A stretch of DNA of 64,000 nucleotides from CAWFSE01 sp963697565 (GCA_963697565.1 CAVOOM010000003.1:124001-188000); one strand, 5' to 3'; positions 1-17,928 are shown, counted from the first letter of the stretch. Numbers and translations: made by a program. The notes: a model not told the origin generated them from the letters alone.

Positions 1-359
1 CGCGTCAGAGCCTCGCGGGCGGTCTCCTCGCTCGGGTAGGACAACTCGAAGAGCACCCGGCCGGGCTTGACGTTGGCGATCCACCACTCCGGCGAGCCCT
101 TGCCGGAGCCCATGCGGGTCTCGGCCGGCTTCTTGGTCAGCGGGCGGTCGGGGTAGATGGTGATCCACACCTTGCCGCCGCGCTTGATCCGCCGGTTGAT
201 GGCGATACGCGCCGCCTCGATCTGCCGGTTGGTGACGTAGGCCGGCTCAAGGGCCATCAGGCCGTAGTCGCCGAACGTGACCTGCGTGCCGCCCTTGGCC
301 GCACCCGACCGCTTCGGGTGGTGCTGCTTGCGGTGCTTGACCCTGCGGGGGATCAACAT
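1..359 (-). CDS. rplP: 50S ribosomal protein L16 (C-terminus cut by window edge)
   Basis: L16 is a large-subunit protein near the A site and peptidyl-transferase centre. The visible 119 residues begin MLIPRRVKHRKQHHPKR and contain the family stretches TFGDYGLMALEP and GGKVWITIYPDRP followed by GSGKGSPEWWIANVKPGR, so the identity is secure. The reading frame runs off the left edge, so the last 20 or so residues are missing. It starts 3 nt after the rpsC stop and belongs to the S10 operon transcribed leftward. Nothing unusual is seen in the visible part. Confidence 0.96.
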   Translation of the reverse strand, partial: MLIPRRVKHRKQHHPKRSGAAKGGTQVTFGDYGLMALEPAYVTNRQIEAARIAINRRIKRGGKVWITIYPDRPLTKKPAETRMGSGKGSPEWWIANVKPGRVLFELSYPSEETAREALT

Positions 360-362
360 GGC

Positions 363-1187
363 TCAGGCCTCCGTCTCGGTGGCGGGAGCGGCTGCCGTCG
401 CCTCGGCCGCGGGGGCGGGTGCGGGTACGGTCGGAGCCTCGGCGGCCTCGACCACGTCGTCCTGGCGCGGGCGGGCGGTGCGGGGGCGGTCGGCGCCGGG
501 ACGGCCGCCCGGACGCGCCGGGCGGCTGCCGGGCAGCTGGACCTCGCGCTCGGCCTTGGCGCCGGGCACGACGTCGCCCTTGTAGATCCAGACCTTCACG
601 CCGATCCGGCCGAAGGTCGTCCGGGCCTCGTAGAAGCCGTAGTCGATGTTGGCGCGCAGCGTGTGCAGGGGCACGCGGCCCTCGCGGTAGAACTCGCTGC
701 GGCTCATCTCCGCGCCACCGAGGCGGCCCGAGCACTGGACCCGGATGCCCTTGGCGCCGGCCTTCATCGCCGTCTGCATGCCCTTGCGCATCGCGCGCCG
801 GAACGACACGCGGCTGCTGAGCTGCTCGGCGATGCCCTGGGCGACGAGCTGCGCATCGGTCTCGGGGTTCTTCACCTCGAGGATGTTCAGCTGCACCTGC
901 TTGCCGGTGAGCTTCTCAAGGTCGCCGCGGATGCGGTCGGCCTCGGCGCCGCGGCGGCCGATGACGATGCCGGGGCGCGCGGTGTGGATGTCGACGCGGA
1001 CGCGGTCACGCGTGCGCTCGATCTCCACGCGGCTGATGCCCGCGCGCTCCATGCCCTTCTCCATCATGCGCCGGATGGCGACGTCTTCCTTGACGTAGTC
1101 CTTGTACAGCTTGTCGGCGTACCAACGGCTCTTGAAGTCCGTGGTGATGCCGAGGCGGAACCCATGCGGGTTGACCTTCTGGCCCAT
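363..1187 (-). CDS. rpsC: 30S ribosomal protein S3
   Basis: S3 sits at the mRNA entry tunnel of the small subunit. The protein is 274 residues, starting MGQKVNPHGFRLGI, with an N-terminal KH domain (IVIGRRGAEADRIR near residues 75-90) and the conserved C-terminal domain ending near VWIYKGDVVPG. After that comes an extended low-complexity tail rich in Pro, Arg, Ala and Glu (about 50 residues), longer than the E. coli protein but typical of actinobacteria. Its ATG overlaps the rplV stop by one base (TAATG), which suggests translational coupling within the S10 operon. Confidence 0.98.
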   Translation of the reverse strand: MGQKVNPHGFRLGITTDFKSRWYADKLYKDYVKEDVAIRRMMEKGMERAGISRVEIERTRDRVRVDIHTARPGIVIGRRGAEADRIRGDLEKLTGKQVQLNILEVKNPETDAQLVAQGIAEQLSSRVSFRRAMRKGMQTAMKAGAKGIRVQCSGRLGGAEMSRSEFYREGRVPLHTLRANIDYGFYEARTTFGRIGVKVWIYKGDVVPGAKAEREVQLPGSRPARPGGRPGADRPRTARPRQDDVVEAAEAPTVPAPAPAAEATAAAPATETEA

Positions 1188-1582
1188 TAGCGGGTCTTCC
1201 CCTTCTGGCTCGCCGCGGCCTGCGACTGCACGACAACGGTGATGTGGCTGGTGCGCTTGCGGATTCGGTAAGCGCGGCCCTGGGCACGCGGCCGGAACCG
1301 CTTCAGGGTCGGGCCCTCGTCGACGTACGCCTCGCTGATGACGAGGGTGCGGCGGTCGAGGTTCTTGTTGTTCTCGGCGTTGGCGATCGCCGAGGCGACC
1401 ACCTTGGCCACGGGCTCGCTTGCGGCCTGGGGGGCGAACTTCAGCATCGCCACGGCCTCGTCGGCCGGCATGCCGCGGACGAGGTCGATGACGCGGCGCA
1501 CCTTCTGGGGCGACATCCGCACATAGCGCGCCTGCGCCAGGGCGGCGTCGCCCGTCAGGCGCCTCGCCTTGTTCTCAGCCAT
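1187..1582 (-). CDS. rplV: 50S ribosomal protein L22
   Basis: L22 lines the nascent-peptide exit tunnel. The 131-residue protein shows the family core ARYVRMSPQKVRRVIDLVRG and the C-terminal beta-hairpin region around LKRFRPRAQGRAYRIRKRTS, which reaches into the tunnel. A short Lys/Gln/Ala-rich tail follows (SQAAASQKGKTR). It lies between rpsS (57 nt upstream) and rpsC (1-base overlap) in the usual S10-operon order. The start is the ATG at 1582. Confidence 0.98.
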   Translation of the reverse strand: MAENKARRLTGDAALAQARYVRMSPQKVRRVIDLVRGMPADEAVAMLKFAPQAASEPVAKVVASAIANAENNKNLDRRTLVISEAYVDEGPTLKRFRPRAQGRAYRIRKRTSHITVVVQSQAAASQKGKTR

Positions 1583-1638
1583 TGCTTGCTCTCTTCGTCA
1601 GTTCTCGTGCAGATCGCGGTCGGGTGTGCCAGCCGCGG

Positions 1639-1920
1639 TCAGCGGCGGCGGGCCTTGCGGTCGTCCTTCTCGTGGCCACGGAAGGTCCGCGTGGGCGCGA
1701 ACTCCCCGAGCTTGTGGCCGACCATCGACTCGGTGACGAACACCGGGACGTGCTTGCGGCCGTCGTGCACCGCGATCGTGTGGCCGAGCATGGCCGGCAC
1801 GATCATGGAACGGCGGGACCACGTCTTGATGACGTTGCGGGTTCCCTTGTCGTTCTGGGCGTCCACCTTCTTGATCAGGTGGTCGTCCACGAAGGGACCC
1901 TTCTTCAGGCTGCGCGGCAT
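1639..1920 (-). CDS. rpsS: 30S ribosomal protein S19
   Basis: S19 is a small-subunit head protein that contacts S13 and the A-site tRNA. The 93 residues begin MPRSLKKGPFVDDHLIKKV and include SRRSMIVPAMLGHTIAVHDG and HKLGEFAPTRTFRGH, all diagnostic of the family. Length is normal for the family. It is followed by rplV and preceded by rplB with an 11-nt gap, in standard S10-operon order. I see no anomalies. Confidence 0.98.
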   Translation of the reverse strand: MPRSLKKGPFVDDHLIKKVDAQNDKGTRNVIKTWSRRSMIVPAMLGHTIAVHDGRKHVPVFVTESMVGHKLGEFAPTRTFRGHEKDDRKARRR

Positions 1921-1931
1921 CGACGTGGCTC

Positions 1932-2768
<837 letters not shown>

Positions 2769-2806
2769 GGCTGGTGTAGTCCTCTACTCGATCTTTGGCG
2801 ACCCGG

Positions 2807-3109
2807 TCAGGAGACCGGTCCCCCGAAGATGTCGATGCGGTCGCCCTCGACCAGGCTGACGATGGCGCGCTTCGTGGCCTTGCGCCGGCCCACCCCGGTG
2901 CGGGTGCGACGGGTCTTGCCGCTGCGGTTGAGGGTGTTGACCCCGGTCACCTTGACTCCGAACACCTGCTCGACCGCGATCTTGATCTGGGTCTTGTTGG
3001 CGTCGGGGTGCACCAGGAACGTGTACTTGTTCTCGTCGAGAAGGCCGTAGCTCTTCTCCGAGATCACGGGCGCCACCAGGATGTCGCGCGGGTCGGCGAT
3101 CTTGTTCAC
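2807..3109 (-). CDS. rplW: 50S ribosomal protein L23
   Basis: L23 lies at the exit of the nascent-peptide tunnel and is the docking site for trigger factor and SRP. The 100-residue protein starts MNKIADPRDILVAPVISEKS, has the signature IKIAVEQVFGVKVTGVNTLN, and ends with the RNA-binding basic loop (GKTRRTRTGVGRRKATKRA). Its start overlaps the rplD stop by 4 nt (ATGA), indicating coupling. Length fits actinobacterial L23. Confidence 0.97.
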   Translation of the reverse strand: MNKIADPRDILVAPVISEKSYGLLDENKYTFLVHPDANKTQIKIAVEQVFGVKVTGVNTLNRSGKTRRTRTGVGRRKATKRAIVSLVEGDRIDIFGGPVS

Positions 3110-3795
3110 TCGGTCACCTCCGCGACCTCGAGCTCGGACTCGCGGGCGACCGCCTTAGCGGACTTCCCACGGGGCGGTCCGGCAAGGAACGCGGCGAGCG
3201 CGCCCTCGGTGAAGACGATGTCGTCGGAGACGAGCACGTCGTAGGTGTTCAGCTGGTCGGGGACGATCGCGTGGACGTCGTCGAGGTTGCGCAGGCTCTT
3301 CCACGCCACGGTGTCCGCGCGCTCCACGACCACGAGCAGGTTGGCCCGCTCCGAGATCGAGGCCAGCACCGCGGCCGCCGTCTTGGTCGACGGCTTGTCG
3401 CCCTCGACGAGCGCGCTGAGCACGTGGATGCGCCCGTTGCGCGCCCGGTCCGACAGGGCCCCGCGCAGGGCGGCGGCCTTCATCTTCTTGGGGGTGCGCT
3501 GGTCGTACGAGCGCGGCGTGGGGCCGTGCACGACGCCGCCGCCGGCGAACTGCGGGGCGCGGGTCGAGCCCTGGCGGGCGCGGCCGGTGCCCTTCTGGCG
3601 GTACGGCTTGCGGCCGCCGCCTCGGACCTCGCCGCGGGTCTTGGTGGAGTGGGTGCCCTGGCGCGCCGCGGCGAGCTGGGCCACCACGACCTGGTGGATG
3701 AGCGGGATGTTGACCTGGACGTCGAACACCTCGGCGGGCAGCTCGACCGTGCCGGCCGCGGCGCCCGCGGGTGACTTGACCTCGATGCTGGTCAT
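3106..3795 (-). CDS. rplD: 50S ribosomal protein L4
   Basis: L4 contributes a loop to the exit tunnel and in some bacteria autoregulates the S10 operon. I place the start at the ATG at 3795 (MTSIEVKSPAG), giving 229 residues. Open frame continues upstream but overlaps rplC and looks like spill-over. The tunnel loop is visible in GTHSTKTRGEVRGGGRKPYR and QKGTGRARQGSTRAPQFAGG. The C-terminal half has the Rossmann-like L4 domain. Only 5 nt separate it from rplC. Confidence 0.96.
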   Translation of the reverse strand: MTSIEVKSPAGAAAGTVELPAEVFDVQVNIPLIHQVVVAQLAAARQGTHSTKTRGEVRGGGRKPYRQKGTGRARQGSTRAPQFAGGGVVHGPTPRSYDQRTPKKMKAAALRGALSDRARNGRIHVLSALVEGDKPSTKTAAAVLASISERANLLVVVERADTVAWKSLRNLDDVHAIVPDQLNTYDVLVSDDIVFTEGALAAFLAGPPRGKSAKAVARESELEVAEVTE

Positions 3796-3800
3796 GATCG

Positions 3801-4457
3801 TCACGCCCCCTTCGTGGCGGTGCGGATGAACACGACGGAGCCGGCGGAGCCGGGGATGGCGCCCTTGATCAGCAGCAGGTTCTGCTCGGCGTCCACCGCG
3901 TGCACGGTGAGGTTCTGGGTGGTCTGGCGGACCTGGCCCATCTGGCCGGCCATCTTCATCCCGCGGAACACCCGCCCGGGCGTCGCGCAGCCGCCGATGG
4001 AGCCCGGCGAGCGGTGCTTGCGCTGCACACCGTGGGAGGCGCGCAGGCCGTGGAAGCCGTGCCGCTTCATCACGCCGGCGAACCCCTTGCCCTTGGTCGT
4101 GCCGATGACGTCGACTGCCTGCCCGGCCTCGAACACCTCGACGGTGACCTCTTGGCCGAGGGTGTACTCGGAGGCGTCCTCGGTGCGCATCTCCACCAGG
4201 TGGCGGCGCGGGGTCACGCCGGCCTTGGCGAAGTGGCCGGCGTCCGGCTTGTTCACCTTGCGCGGGTCGATGGCGCCGTACCCGAGCTGCACGGCGGAGT
4301 AGCCGTCGGCGTCGGCGGTGCGAACCTGCGTCACGACGCAGGGGCCGGCCTGGACCACGGTGACCGGGACGATCTTGTTGTTCTCGTCCCACACCTGGGT
4401 CATGCCGACCTTGCGCCCCAACAGGCCACGCACGTCGCGCTTCTGCTTCGTCGTCAT
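3801..4457 (-). CDS. rplC: 50S ribosomal protein L3
   Basis: L3 is an early-assembly large-subunit protein with a loop near the peptidyl-transferase centre. From the ATG at 4457 (MTTKQKRDVRGLLGRKVGMT) it is 218 residues. The signature region is present as GTTKGKGFAGVMKRHGFHG, then SHGVQRKHRSPGSIGGCATPG and FRGMKMAGQMG, which includes the central extension and the methylatable-glutamine region. Longer upstream frames merge into rpsJ and are not used. Confidence 0.97.
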   Translation of the reverse strand: MTTKQKRDVRGLLGRKVGMTQVWDENNKIVPVTVVQAGPCVVTQVRTADADGYSAVQLGYGAIDPRKVNKPDAGHFAKAGVTPRRHLVEMRTEDASEYTLGQEVTVEVFEAGQAVDVIGTTKGKGFAGVMKRHGFHGLRASHGVQRKHRSPGSIGGCATPGRVFRGMKMAGQMGQVRQTTQNLTVHAVDAEQNLLLIKGAIPGSAGSVVFIRTATKGA

Positions 4458-4470
4458 GATCGGGTTACCT

Positions 4471-4779
4471 CTAGAGCTTGATCTCGATGTCGACGCCCGC
4501 CGGGAGGTCGAGTCGCATGAGCGAGTCGACCGTCTTCGGCGTGGGGTCGAGGATGTCGATGAGCCGCTTGTGCGTGCGCATCTCGAAGTGCTCGCGGCTG
4601 TCCTTGTACTTGTGCGGCGAGCGGATGACGCAGTACACGTTCTTCTCGGTCGGCAGCGGCACCGGGCCCGCAACCTGCGCACCAGTACGCGTCACCGTCT
4701 CGACGATCTTGCGCGCCGAGCTGTCGATGACCTCGTGGTCGTAGGCCTTGAGCCTGATGCGGATCTTCTGTCCCGCCAT
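4471..4779 (-). CDS. rpsJ: 30S ribosomal protein S10 / NusE
   Basis: S10 is a small-subunit head protein and, as NusE, a partner of NusG and NusB in antitermination. From the ATG at 4779 it encodes 102 residues beginning MAGQKIRIRLKAYDHEVIDS, with the family block GPVPLPTEKNVYCVIRSPHK and the C-terminal LMRLDLPAGVDIEIKL. It is the first gene of the S10 operon. The minus-strand leader upstream (4780-4918) contains a GC hairpin and no promoter that I can recognise with confidence. Confidence 0.98.
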   Translation of the reverse strand: MAGQKIRIRLKAYDHEVIDSSARKIVETVTRTGAQVAGPVPLPTEKNVYCVIRSPHKYKDSREHFEMRTHKRLIDILDPTPKTVDSLMRLDLPAGVDIEIKL

Positions 4780-4848
4780 GGGGGCTTCGCCTGTCCTTCT
4801 CTTCGTGCCGCTGTCGTGGGGCGCCGTCCGCCGAAGCGGGCCGGGGGC

Positions 4849-4864
4849 CGCCCCCGAGGGGGCG
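4849..4864 (-). terminator. GC-rich hairpin between tuf and rpsJ
   Basis: A perfect 7-bp stem (CGCCCCC / GGGGGCG) with a 2-nt loop sits about 55 nt after the tuf stop on the minus strand, inside a wider G/C-rich partial dyad (about 4838-4876). There is no U tract, as is common for actinobacterial intrinsic terminators. It may partly separate the str operon from the S10 operon. The structure is seen in the sequence; termination is inferred. Confidence 0.45.
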
Positions 4865-4918
4865 CCCGCCCGGCCGCGCCGGCGTCTGGCTGGGTGGTGC
4901 GTGGGGGTGGTGCGGGGA

Positions 4919-6112
<1,194 letters not shown>

Positions 6113-6292
6113 GGGGGTCCTCCTCTGGACTGGCTTTCTGGTCGGGTGGTGGATCGCCTCACGACGTCCGGTTCTGATCGGGCCTTCGCTGTGCTGCTGC
6201 GGTGCGGTCGTGCTGCCGTGCGGTGGTGCTTGGTGCGGTGGGGCTTGGACTTGGTGTGCTCCGGCCCTGGGGTTCCTACGCTGTGAGGCTGG
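6113..6292 (-). promoter_or_regulatory. tuf leader: CA-rich unstructured region and strong RBS
   Basis: The 180-nt fusA-tuf spacer is read on the minus strand. It is unusually rich in C and A, with repeated CACCGCA-like units around 6220-6240, followed by an AGGAGGA ribosome-binding site at 6119-6125. Such C/A-rich, poorly folding leaders suit very high translation. I see no convincing -35/-10 pair, although an internal tuf promoter is common in other bacteria, so the expression source is left open. Confidence 0.4.
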
Positions 6293-8395
6293 TCACTCGC
6301 CTCGGACCTTCGCGATGATCTCCTCGGCCACAGCCTTGGGGACCTGCGCGTAGGAGTCGAACTGCATGCTGTAGCTCGCCCGGCCCTGGGTCTTGCTGCG
6401 GAGGTCTCCGACGTAGCCAAACATCTCCGACAGCGGGACGAGCGCCTGGACGACCCGGGCGCCGGCCCGCTCGTCCATGGCCTGGATGTGGCCGCGGCGG
6501 CTGTTCAGGTCGCCGATGACCTCGCCCATGAAGTCCTCGGGGGTGGTGACCTCGACCGACATCATCGGCTCAAGGAGCACCGGGCCGGCCCGGCGGGCGC
6601 CGTCCTTGAACGCCATCGAGCCGGCGATCTTGAAGGCGAGCTCGGAGGAGTCGACGTCGTGGTAGGCGCCGTCGATCAGCGTGACCTTGACGTCGACCAT
6701 CGGGTAGCCGGCGAGCACGCCGAACTCCATGGCGTCCTGGCAGCCGGCGTCGACCGAGGGGATGTACTCGCGGGGGATGCGGCCGCCGGTGACCTTGTTG
6801 ACGAACTCGTACCCGCCGTCGCCGCTGCCGCCCGAGGGCTCGATCGAGATGATCACGCGGCCGTACTGGCCGGAGCCGCCGGTCTGCTTCTTGTGGGTGT
6901 ACTCGACCTTCGGGACGGCCTTGGTGATCGTCTCGCGGTAGGCCACCTGGGGCTTGCCGACGTTGGCCTCGACCTTGAACTCGCGGCGCATCCGGTCGAC
7001 GAGCACGTCGAGGTGCAGCTCGCCCATGCCCGCGATGATGGTCTGGCCGGTCTCCTCGTCGGAGCGGACCTGGAAGGTCGGGTCCTCCTCGGCGAGCCGC
7101 TGGATCGCGGTGCCGAGCTTCTCCTGGTCGCTCTTGGTCTTCGGCTCGATGGCCACCGAGATGACCGGGGCGGGGAACGTCATCGACTCAAGCACGACCG
7201 GGGCGTTCTCGGCGCACAGCGTGTCGCCGGTGGTGGTGTCCTTGAGCCCCATGACCGCCACGATGTGGCCGGCGGTGACGGTGTCGCGCTCCTCACGCTT
7301 GTTCGCGTGCATCTGGTAGATCTTGCCGATCCGCTCCTTGCGGCCCTTGGTGCTGTTGAGCACCGACGAGCCGGACTGCAGCGTGCCGGAGTAGACCCGG
7401 ATGTAGGTGAGCTTGCCCAGGTGCGGGTCGCTCATGATCTTGAAGGCCAGCGCCGAGAAGGGCTCATTGTCGGCCGGCTGGCGCGAGATCAGGGCGTCTT
7501 CGTCGCCGGGCTTGTGGCCCTCGATGGCGTCGACGTCGAGCGGTGACGGCAGGAACCGGACCACCGCGTCGAGCATCGGCTGGACGCCCTTGTTCTTGAA
7601 CGCCGAGCCGCACAGCACCGGGGTGAGCTTGCTGCCGATCGTCGCGCGGCGGATGGCCGCGATGATCTCGTCCTCGCTGGGCTCGACGCCCTCGAGGTAC
7701 TTCTCCATGATCGAGTCGTCGGCCTCGGCGAGCGTCTCAAGCAGCAGGTCGCGCTTCTCGCGGGCCAGCTCGAGATGGGTCGAGGGCACCTCTTCGGTGT
7801 TGTACATCTCGCCCTTGGGGGCGTCGGCCGACCACACCAGGGCCTTCATGCCGATCAGGTCCACGACGCCGCGGAAGTCGCCCTCGGAGCCGATCGGGAT
7901 CTGCAGCACGAGCGGCGTGGCGTTGAGCCGCGAGACGATCATGTCGACGCAGCGCTGGAACTCCGCGCCGGTGCGGTCGAGCTTGTTGACGAAGCAGATG
8001 CGGGGGACGCCGTAGCGGTCGGCCTGGCGCCAGACCGTCTCGGACTGCGGCTCGACGCCGGCGACCCCGTCGAACACCGCGACCGCGCCGTCGAGGACGC
8101 GCAGCGAGCGCTCGACCTCGACGGTGAAGTCCACGTGGCCGGGGGTGTCGATGATGTTGATGATGTGGTGGTCCCACTCGCACGTCGTCGCCGCCGACGT
8201 GATCGTGATGCCGCGCTCTTGCTCCTGGGGCATCCAGTCCATGGTGGCGGCGCCCTCGTGGACCTCGCCGATCTTGTAGTTGATGCCGGTGTAGAACAGG
8301 ATCCGCTCGGTCGTCGTGGTTTTGCCCGCGTCAATGTGGGCCATGATCCCGATGTTGCGGACCTTGGCCAGATCGCTGGCGGTTTCGATAGCCAC
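6293..8395 (-). CDS. fusA: Elongation factor G
   Basis: EF-G catalyses translocation and, with ribosome recycling factor, subunit splitting. The 700-residue protein shows the P-loop MAHIDAGKTTTTERIL near residues 16-31, switch II DTPGHVDFTVEVERSL, NKLDRTG, and the five-domain layout through YSMQFDSYAQVPKAVAEEI at the end. Start is MAIETASDLAKVRNIGIMAH. It lies between rpsG (54-nt gap) and tuf in the str operon. The reading frame is intact over 2.1 kb, in contrast with genes beyond 26.8 kb. Confidence 0.99.
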   Translation of the reverse strand: MAIETASDLAKVRNIGIMAHIDAGKTTTTERILFYTGINYKIGEVHEGAATMDWMPQEQERGITITSAATTCEWDHHIINIIDTPGHVDFTVEVERSLRVLDGAVAVFDGVAGVEPQSETVWRQADRYGVPRICFVNKLDRTGAEFQRCVDMIVSRLNATPLVLQIPIGSEGDFRGVVDLIGMKALVWSADAPKGEMYNTEEVPSTHLELAREKRDLLLETLAEADDSIMEKYLEGVEPSEDEIIAAIRRATIGSKLTPVLCGSAFKNKGVQPMLDAVVRFLPSPLDVDAIEGHKPGDEDALISRQPADNEPFSALAFKIMSDPHLGKLTYIRVYSGTLQSGSSVLNSTKGRKERIGKIYQMHANKREERDTVTAGHIVAVMGLKDTTTGDTLCAENAPVVLESMTFPAPVISVAIEPKTKSDQEKLGTAIQRLAEEDPTFQVRSDEETGQTIIAGMGELHLDVLVDRMRREFKVEANVGKPQVAYRETITKAVPKVEYTHKKQTGGSGQYGRVIISIEPSGGSGDGGYEFVNKVTGGRIPREYIPSVDAGCQDAMEFGVLAGYPMVDVKVTLIDGAYHDVDSSELAFKIAGSMAFKDGARRAGPVLLEPMMSVEVTTPEDFMGEVIGDLNSRRGHIQAMDERAGARVVQALVPLSEMFGYVGDLRSKTQGRASYSMQFDSYAQVPKAVAEEIIAKVRGE

Positions 8396-8449
8396 TTCGG
8401 AGCGTCTCTTTCGCGTCGTGAGGGTGGGGCGGGGGTACGGGGGTGCGGA

Positions 8450-8919
8450 TTACCAGCGGTAGTGCGCGAAGGCCTTGTTGGACTCGGCCATCTTGTGGGT
8501 GTCCTCGCGCTTCTTGACGCTCGCGCCAAGGCCGTTGGAGGCGTCGAGCAGCTCATTCATCAGCCGCTCGGTCATGGTCTTCTCGCGGCGCTGCCGGCTG
8601 TAGCCGACCAGCCAGCGCAGCGCCAGCGTGGTGGAGCGGCCGGCGCGGACCTCGACGGGGACCTGGTAGGTCGCGCCGCCGACGCGGCGGGAGCGGACCT
8701 CGAGGGTCGGCTTCACGTTGTCGAGCGCGCGCTTAAGGGTGAGGACGGGGTCGGTGCCGGTCTTGTCGCGGCAGCCCTCAAGGGCGCCGTAGACGATCGA
8801 CTGGGCGGTCGACTTCTTGCCGTCGAGCAGCACCTTGTTGATCAGGGCGCTCACGAGCGGGCTCGCGTAAACCGGGTCAACGACGACCGGGTGCTTGGGG
8901 GCAGGGCCCTTGCGCGGCA

Positions 8920-8920
<1 letters not shown>
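8450..8920 (-). CDS. rpsG: 30S ribosomal protein S7
   Basis: S7 organises the 3' major domain of 16S rRNA and contacts the E site. The 156-residue protein begins MPRKGPAPKHPVVVDPVYAS and has the family core VGGATYQVPVEVRAGR and LALRWLVGYSRQRREKTM. The C-terminal helix ends in FAHYRW. Its ATG overlaps the rpsL stop by one base (TGATG), implying coupled translation in the str operon. Confidence 0.98.
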
Positions 8921-9294
<374 letters not shown>

Positions 9295-9576
9295 TGCGTC
9301 TCCGTCGTGCTCGTGCGTAGGCGAGCGGCGCTCGCCATTGGCTCTCGGGTCTTCGGGTGGTCGTCGTGCGGGGCGTGCTCATGCGTTGGCTCGAATGTCC
9401 GAATCGTCCCGGTCGCTCCGCCCCACGCGGTCGGGCGTGTCGCCCGACTCCCATGCGCGCACGGGCCGAAAAGCCCAGTTCGCACGGGGACCGCGGGGAA
9501 GTGCGGTCTCCTCGCGCCCCCGATCATCGACCGGGCGCAAGCGAGGCGGCCCGGGACGTCCCAGGCACAAGAAGCG

Positions 9577-9606
9577 AGAGTACCGGAGGGCAGCGGCATG
9601 GGTCAA
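9577..9606 (-). promoter_or_regulatory. Putative str operon promoter (rpsL-rpsG-fusA-tuf)
   Basis: On the minus strand TTGACC (9601-9606) and TACTCT (9577-9582) are separated by 18 nt, close to housekeeping sigma-70/SigA/HrdB consensus. This predicts a start near 9570 and a leader of about 275 nt before rpsL. It lies in the 357-nt stretch 9295-9651, which has no other gene that I can support; open frames there are high-GC shadows. The rest of the leader contains several G/C-rich dyads without a recognisable riboswitch. Confidence 0.65.
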
Positions 9607-9651
9607 AACAACCCCGCCACTGCCCGTGCAGACCGGGCGCGGAGGACGGCC

Positions 9652-10137
9652 TCAGACGTTGGTGTTGGCCTCGAACGATCCAGAGCTCGCGGCGCCGATG
9701 AACAGGAAGATCAGGAAGACCCCGGCCGCGACCGAGACGGCGATGTTGATCCAGGCGACGATCTTGGCCGCGGTGACCAGCTGGCCGCCGTCGAGCCGGC
9801 CCGGGTCGGCCTCGATCTTGCGCTGGGCGTTCGAGCCGACCACGAGGGCCGCGATCGCCAGCACGAACGGGCAGACCAGCCAGGACGCGCCGGCCAGCAC
9901 CAGGGCGATGATCGCCGTCGACTCCGTCTGGCGGGGGGCGTAGCCAGGCGGAGGCCCGTAGCCGGGAACGCCGTAGCCCGGCGGCTGCCCGTACCCGGGC
10001 GGAGCCGCGTACGCGGGCGGCTGGCCGTACGCCGGAGGCTGCGCGTACTCCGGCGGAGGGCTGGGCTGGGGGGCCTGGGGATCGCGGGGAGCCCAGGGGT
10101 TGTCGGGCGAGGGGCTATCCGGTGAATCGGCGCTCAT
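9652..10137 (-). CDS. Small membrane protein, DUF4190-like
   Basis: I place the start at the ATG at 10137 (MSADSPDSPSPDNPW), giving 161 residues. The N-terminal 75 residues are a Pro/Gly/Tyr-rich cytoplasmic tail with PPAYGQPPAY- and PPGYG-type repeats. Two hydrophobic segments follow (IIALVLAGASWLVCPFVLAI and INIAVSVAAGVFLIFLFIG), linked by a short stretch with NAQRKIEADPGRLDGG. This layout fits the DUF4190 family of actinobacterial two-helix membrane proteins of unknown function. It lies alone between rpoC and the str operon promoter. Confidence 0.75.
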   Translation of the reverse strand: MSADSPDSPSPDNPWAPRDPQAPQPSPPPEYAQPPAYGQPPAYAAPPGYGQPPGYGVPGYGPPPGYAPRQTESTAIIALVLAGASWLVCPFVLAIAALVVGSNAQRKIEADPGRLDGGQLVTAAKIVAWINIAVSVAAGVFLIFLFIGAASSGSFEANTNV

Positions 10138-10161
10138 GCGCCCATGATGGCCCCCAACGCC

Positions 10162-10207
10162 GGACGGGCGGCGCGCCGGGGGTCTCCCCCAAGCGCGCCG
10201 CCCGTCC
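10162..10207 (-). terminator. Strong bipartite hairpin after rpoC
   Basis: A perfect 15-bp inverted repeat (10162-10176 against 10193-10207, GGACGGGCGGCGCGC and its complement) surrounds a loop that itself folds as GGGGG-TCT-CCCCC. It lies about 20 nt after the rpoC stop on the minus strand and just upstream of the DUF4190 gene. It lacks a U run, which is common in actinobacterial terminators. It is the likely end of the rplJL-rpoBC transcripts. Confidence 0.7.
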
Positions 10208-10227
10208 ATTGGACTCGGCTGGCTGGC

Positions 10228-14112
<3,885 letters not shown>

Positions 14113-14162
14113 TTGGTGTCTCTTCCCTTAGTGGTCGTCAATCCGGGTCTGACGGTGGTCGT

Positions 14163-14201
14163 CGGCTCCACCCGGGGCGCGAAGCGCCCCGGGTGGAGCC
14201 G
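14163..14201 (-). terminator. 18-bp perfect hairpin between rpoB and rpoC
   Basis: Immediately after the rpoB stop codon lies a perfect 18-bp stem with a 3-nt loop (left arm 14163-14180, right arm 14184-14201). On the minus transcript the loop is UUC closed by C-G. No U tract follows. It could be a partial terminator setting the beta to beta' ratio, an RNase III processing site or an mRNA stabiliser. The structure is directly visible; its function is inference. Confidence 0.6.
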
Positions 14202-17669
<3,468 letters not shown>

Positions 17670-17766
17670 GAGGCGTCCTTCCGAGGCTCGCGGACAGGTG
17701 GTGCACGCATGGCTCTCGGCCCGGGACCAGGGCGGTCGCGGGTACACGAGGACAGCGCAAACACCC

Positions 17767-17796
17767 AGCATAGCCGCCAGCGGGCAGGCCTGTCGA
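17767..17796 (-). promoter_or_regulatory. Putative proximal rpoB promoter
   Basis: On the minus strand TCGACA (17791-17796) and TATGCT (17767-17772) are spaced by 18 nt, a good -35/-10 pair about 100 nt upstream of the rpoB TTG. A short 8-bp dyad (ACCGCCCC / GGGGCGGT, 17798-17815) abuts the -35 element. This would allow rpoB to be transcribed independently of rplL. Confidence 0.55.
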
Positions 17797-17898
17797 ACCG
17801 CCCCTTGGGGCGGTGACGGCCGAAGCGGCCCAAGCGCGCCAGCCGGAGGACCGATGAACTCCCCCTCGCGGGGGGCGCTGCGGCGGCGCGACGCGGGA

Positions 17899-17928
17899 AG
17901 CATGACCGCCCGCGAGCGGCGGAGTCAA
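17899..17928 (-). promoter_or_regulatory. Putative distal rpoB promoter
   Basis: On the minus strand TTGACT (17923-17928) and CATGCT (17899-17904) are separated by 18 nt. This second candidate lies between the rplL-rpoB hairpin and the proximal promoter in the 376-nt gap 17670-18045, which has no protein-coding gene that I can support. Tandem promoters ahead of rpoB are known in actinobacteria. This one has a weaker -10. Confidence 0.45.

Noticed and set aside
9295..9570. Small open frames in the rpsL leader as leader peptides
   Set aside because: Their starts lack ribosome-binding sites and their composition is Arg/Pro/Ala-rich, as expected from random high-GC reading; no stop-start overlap or conserved motif supports them.
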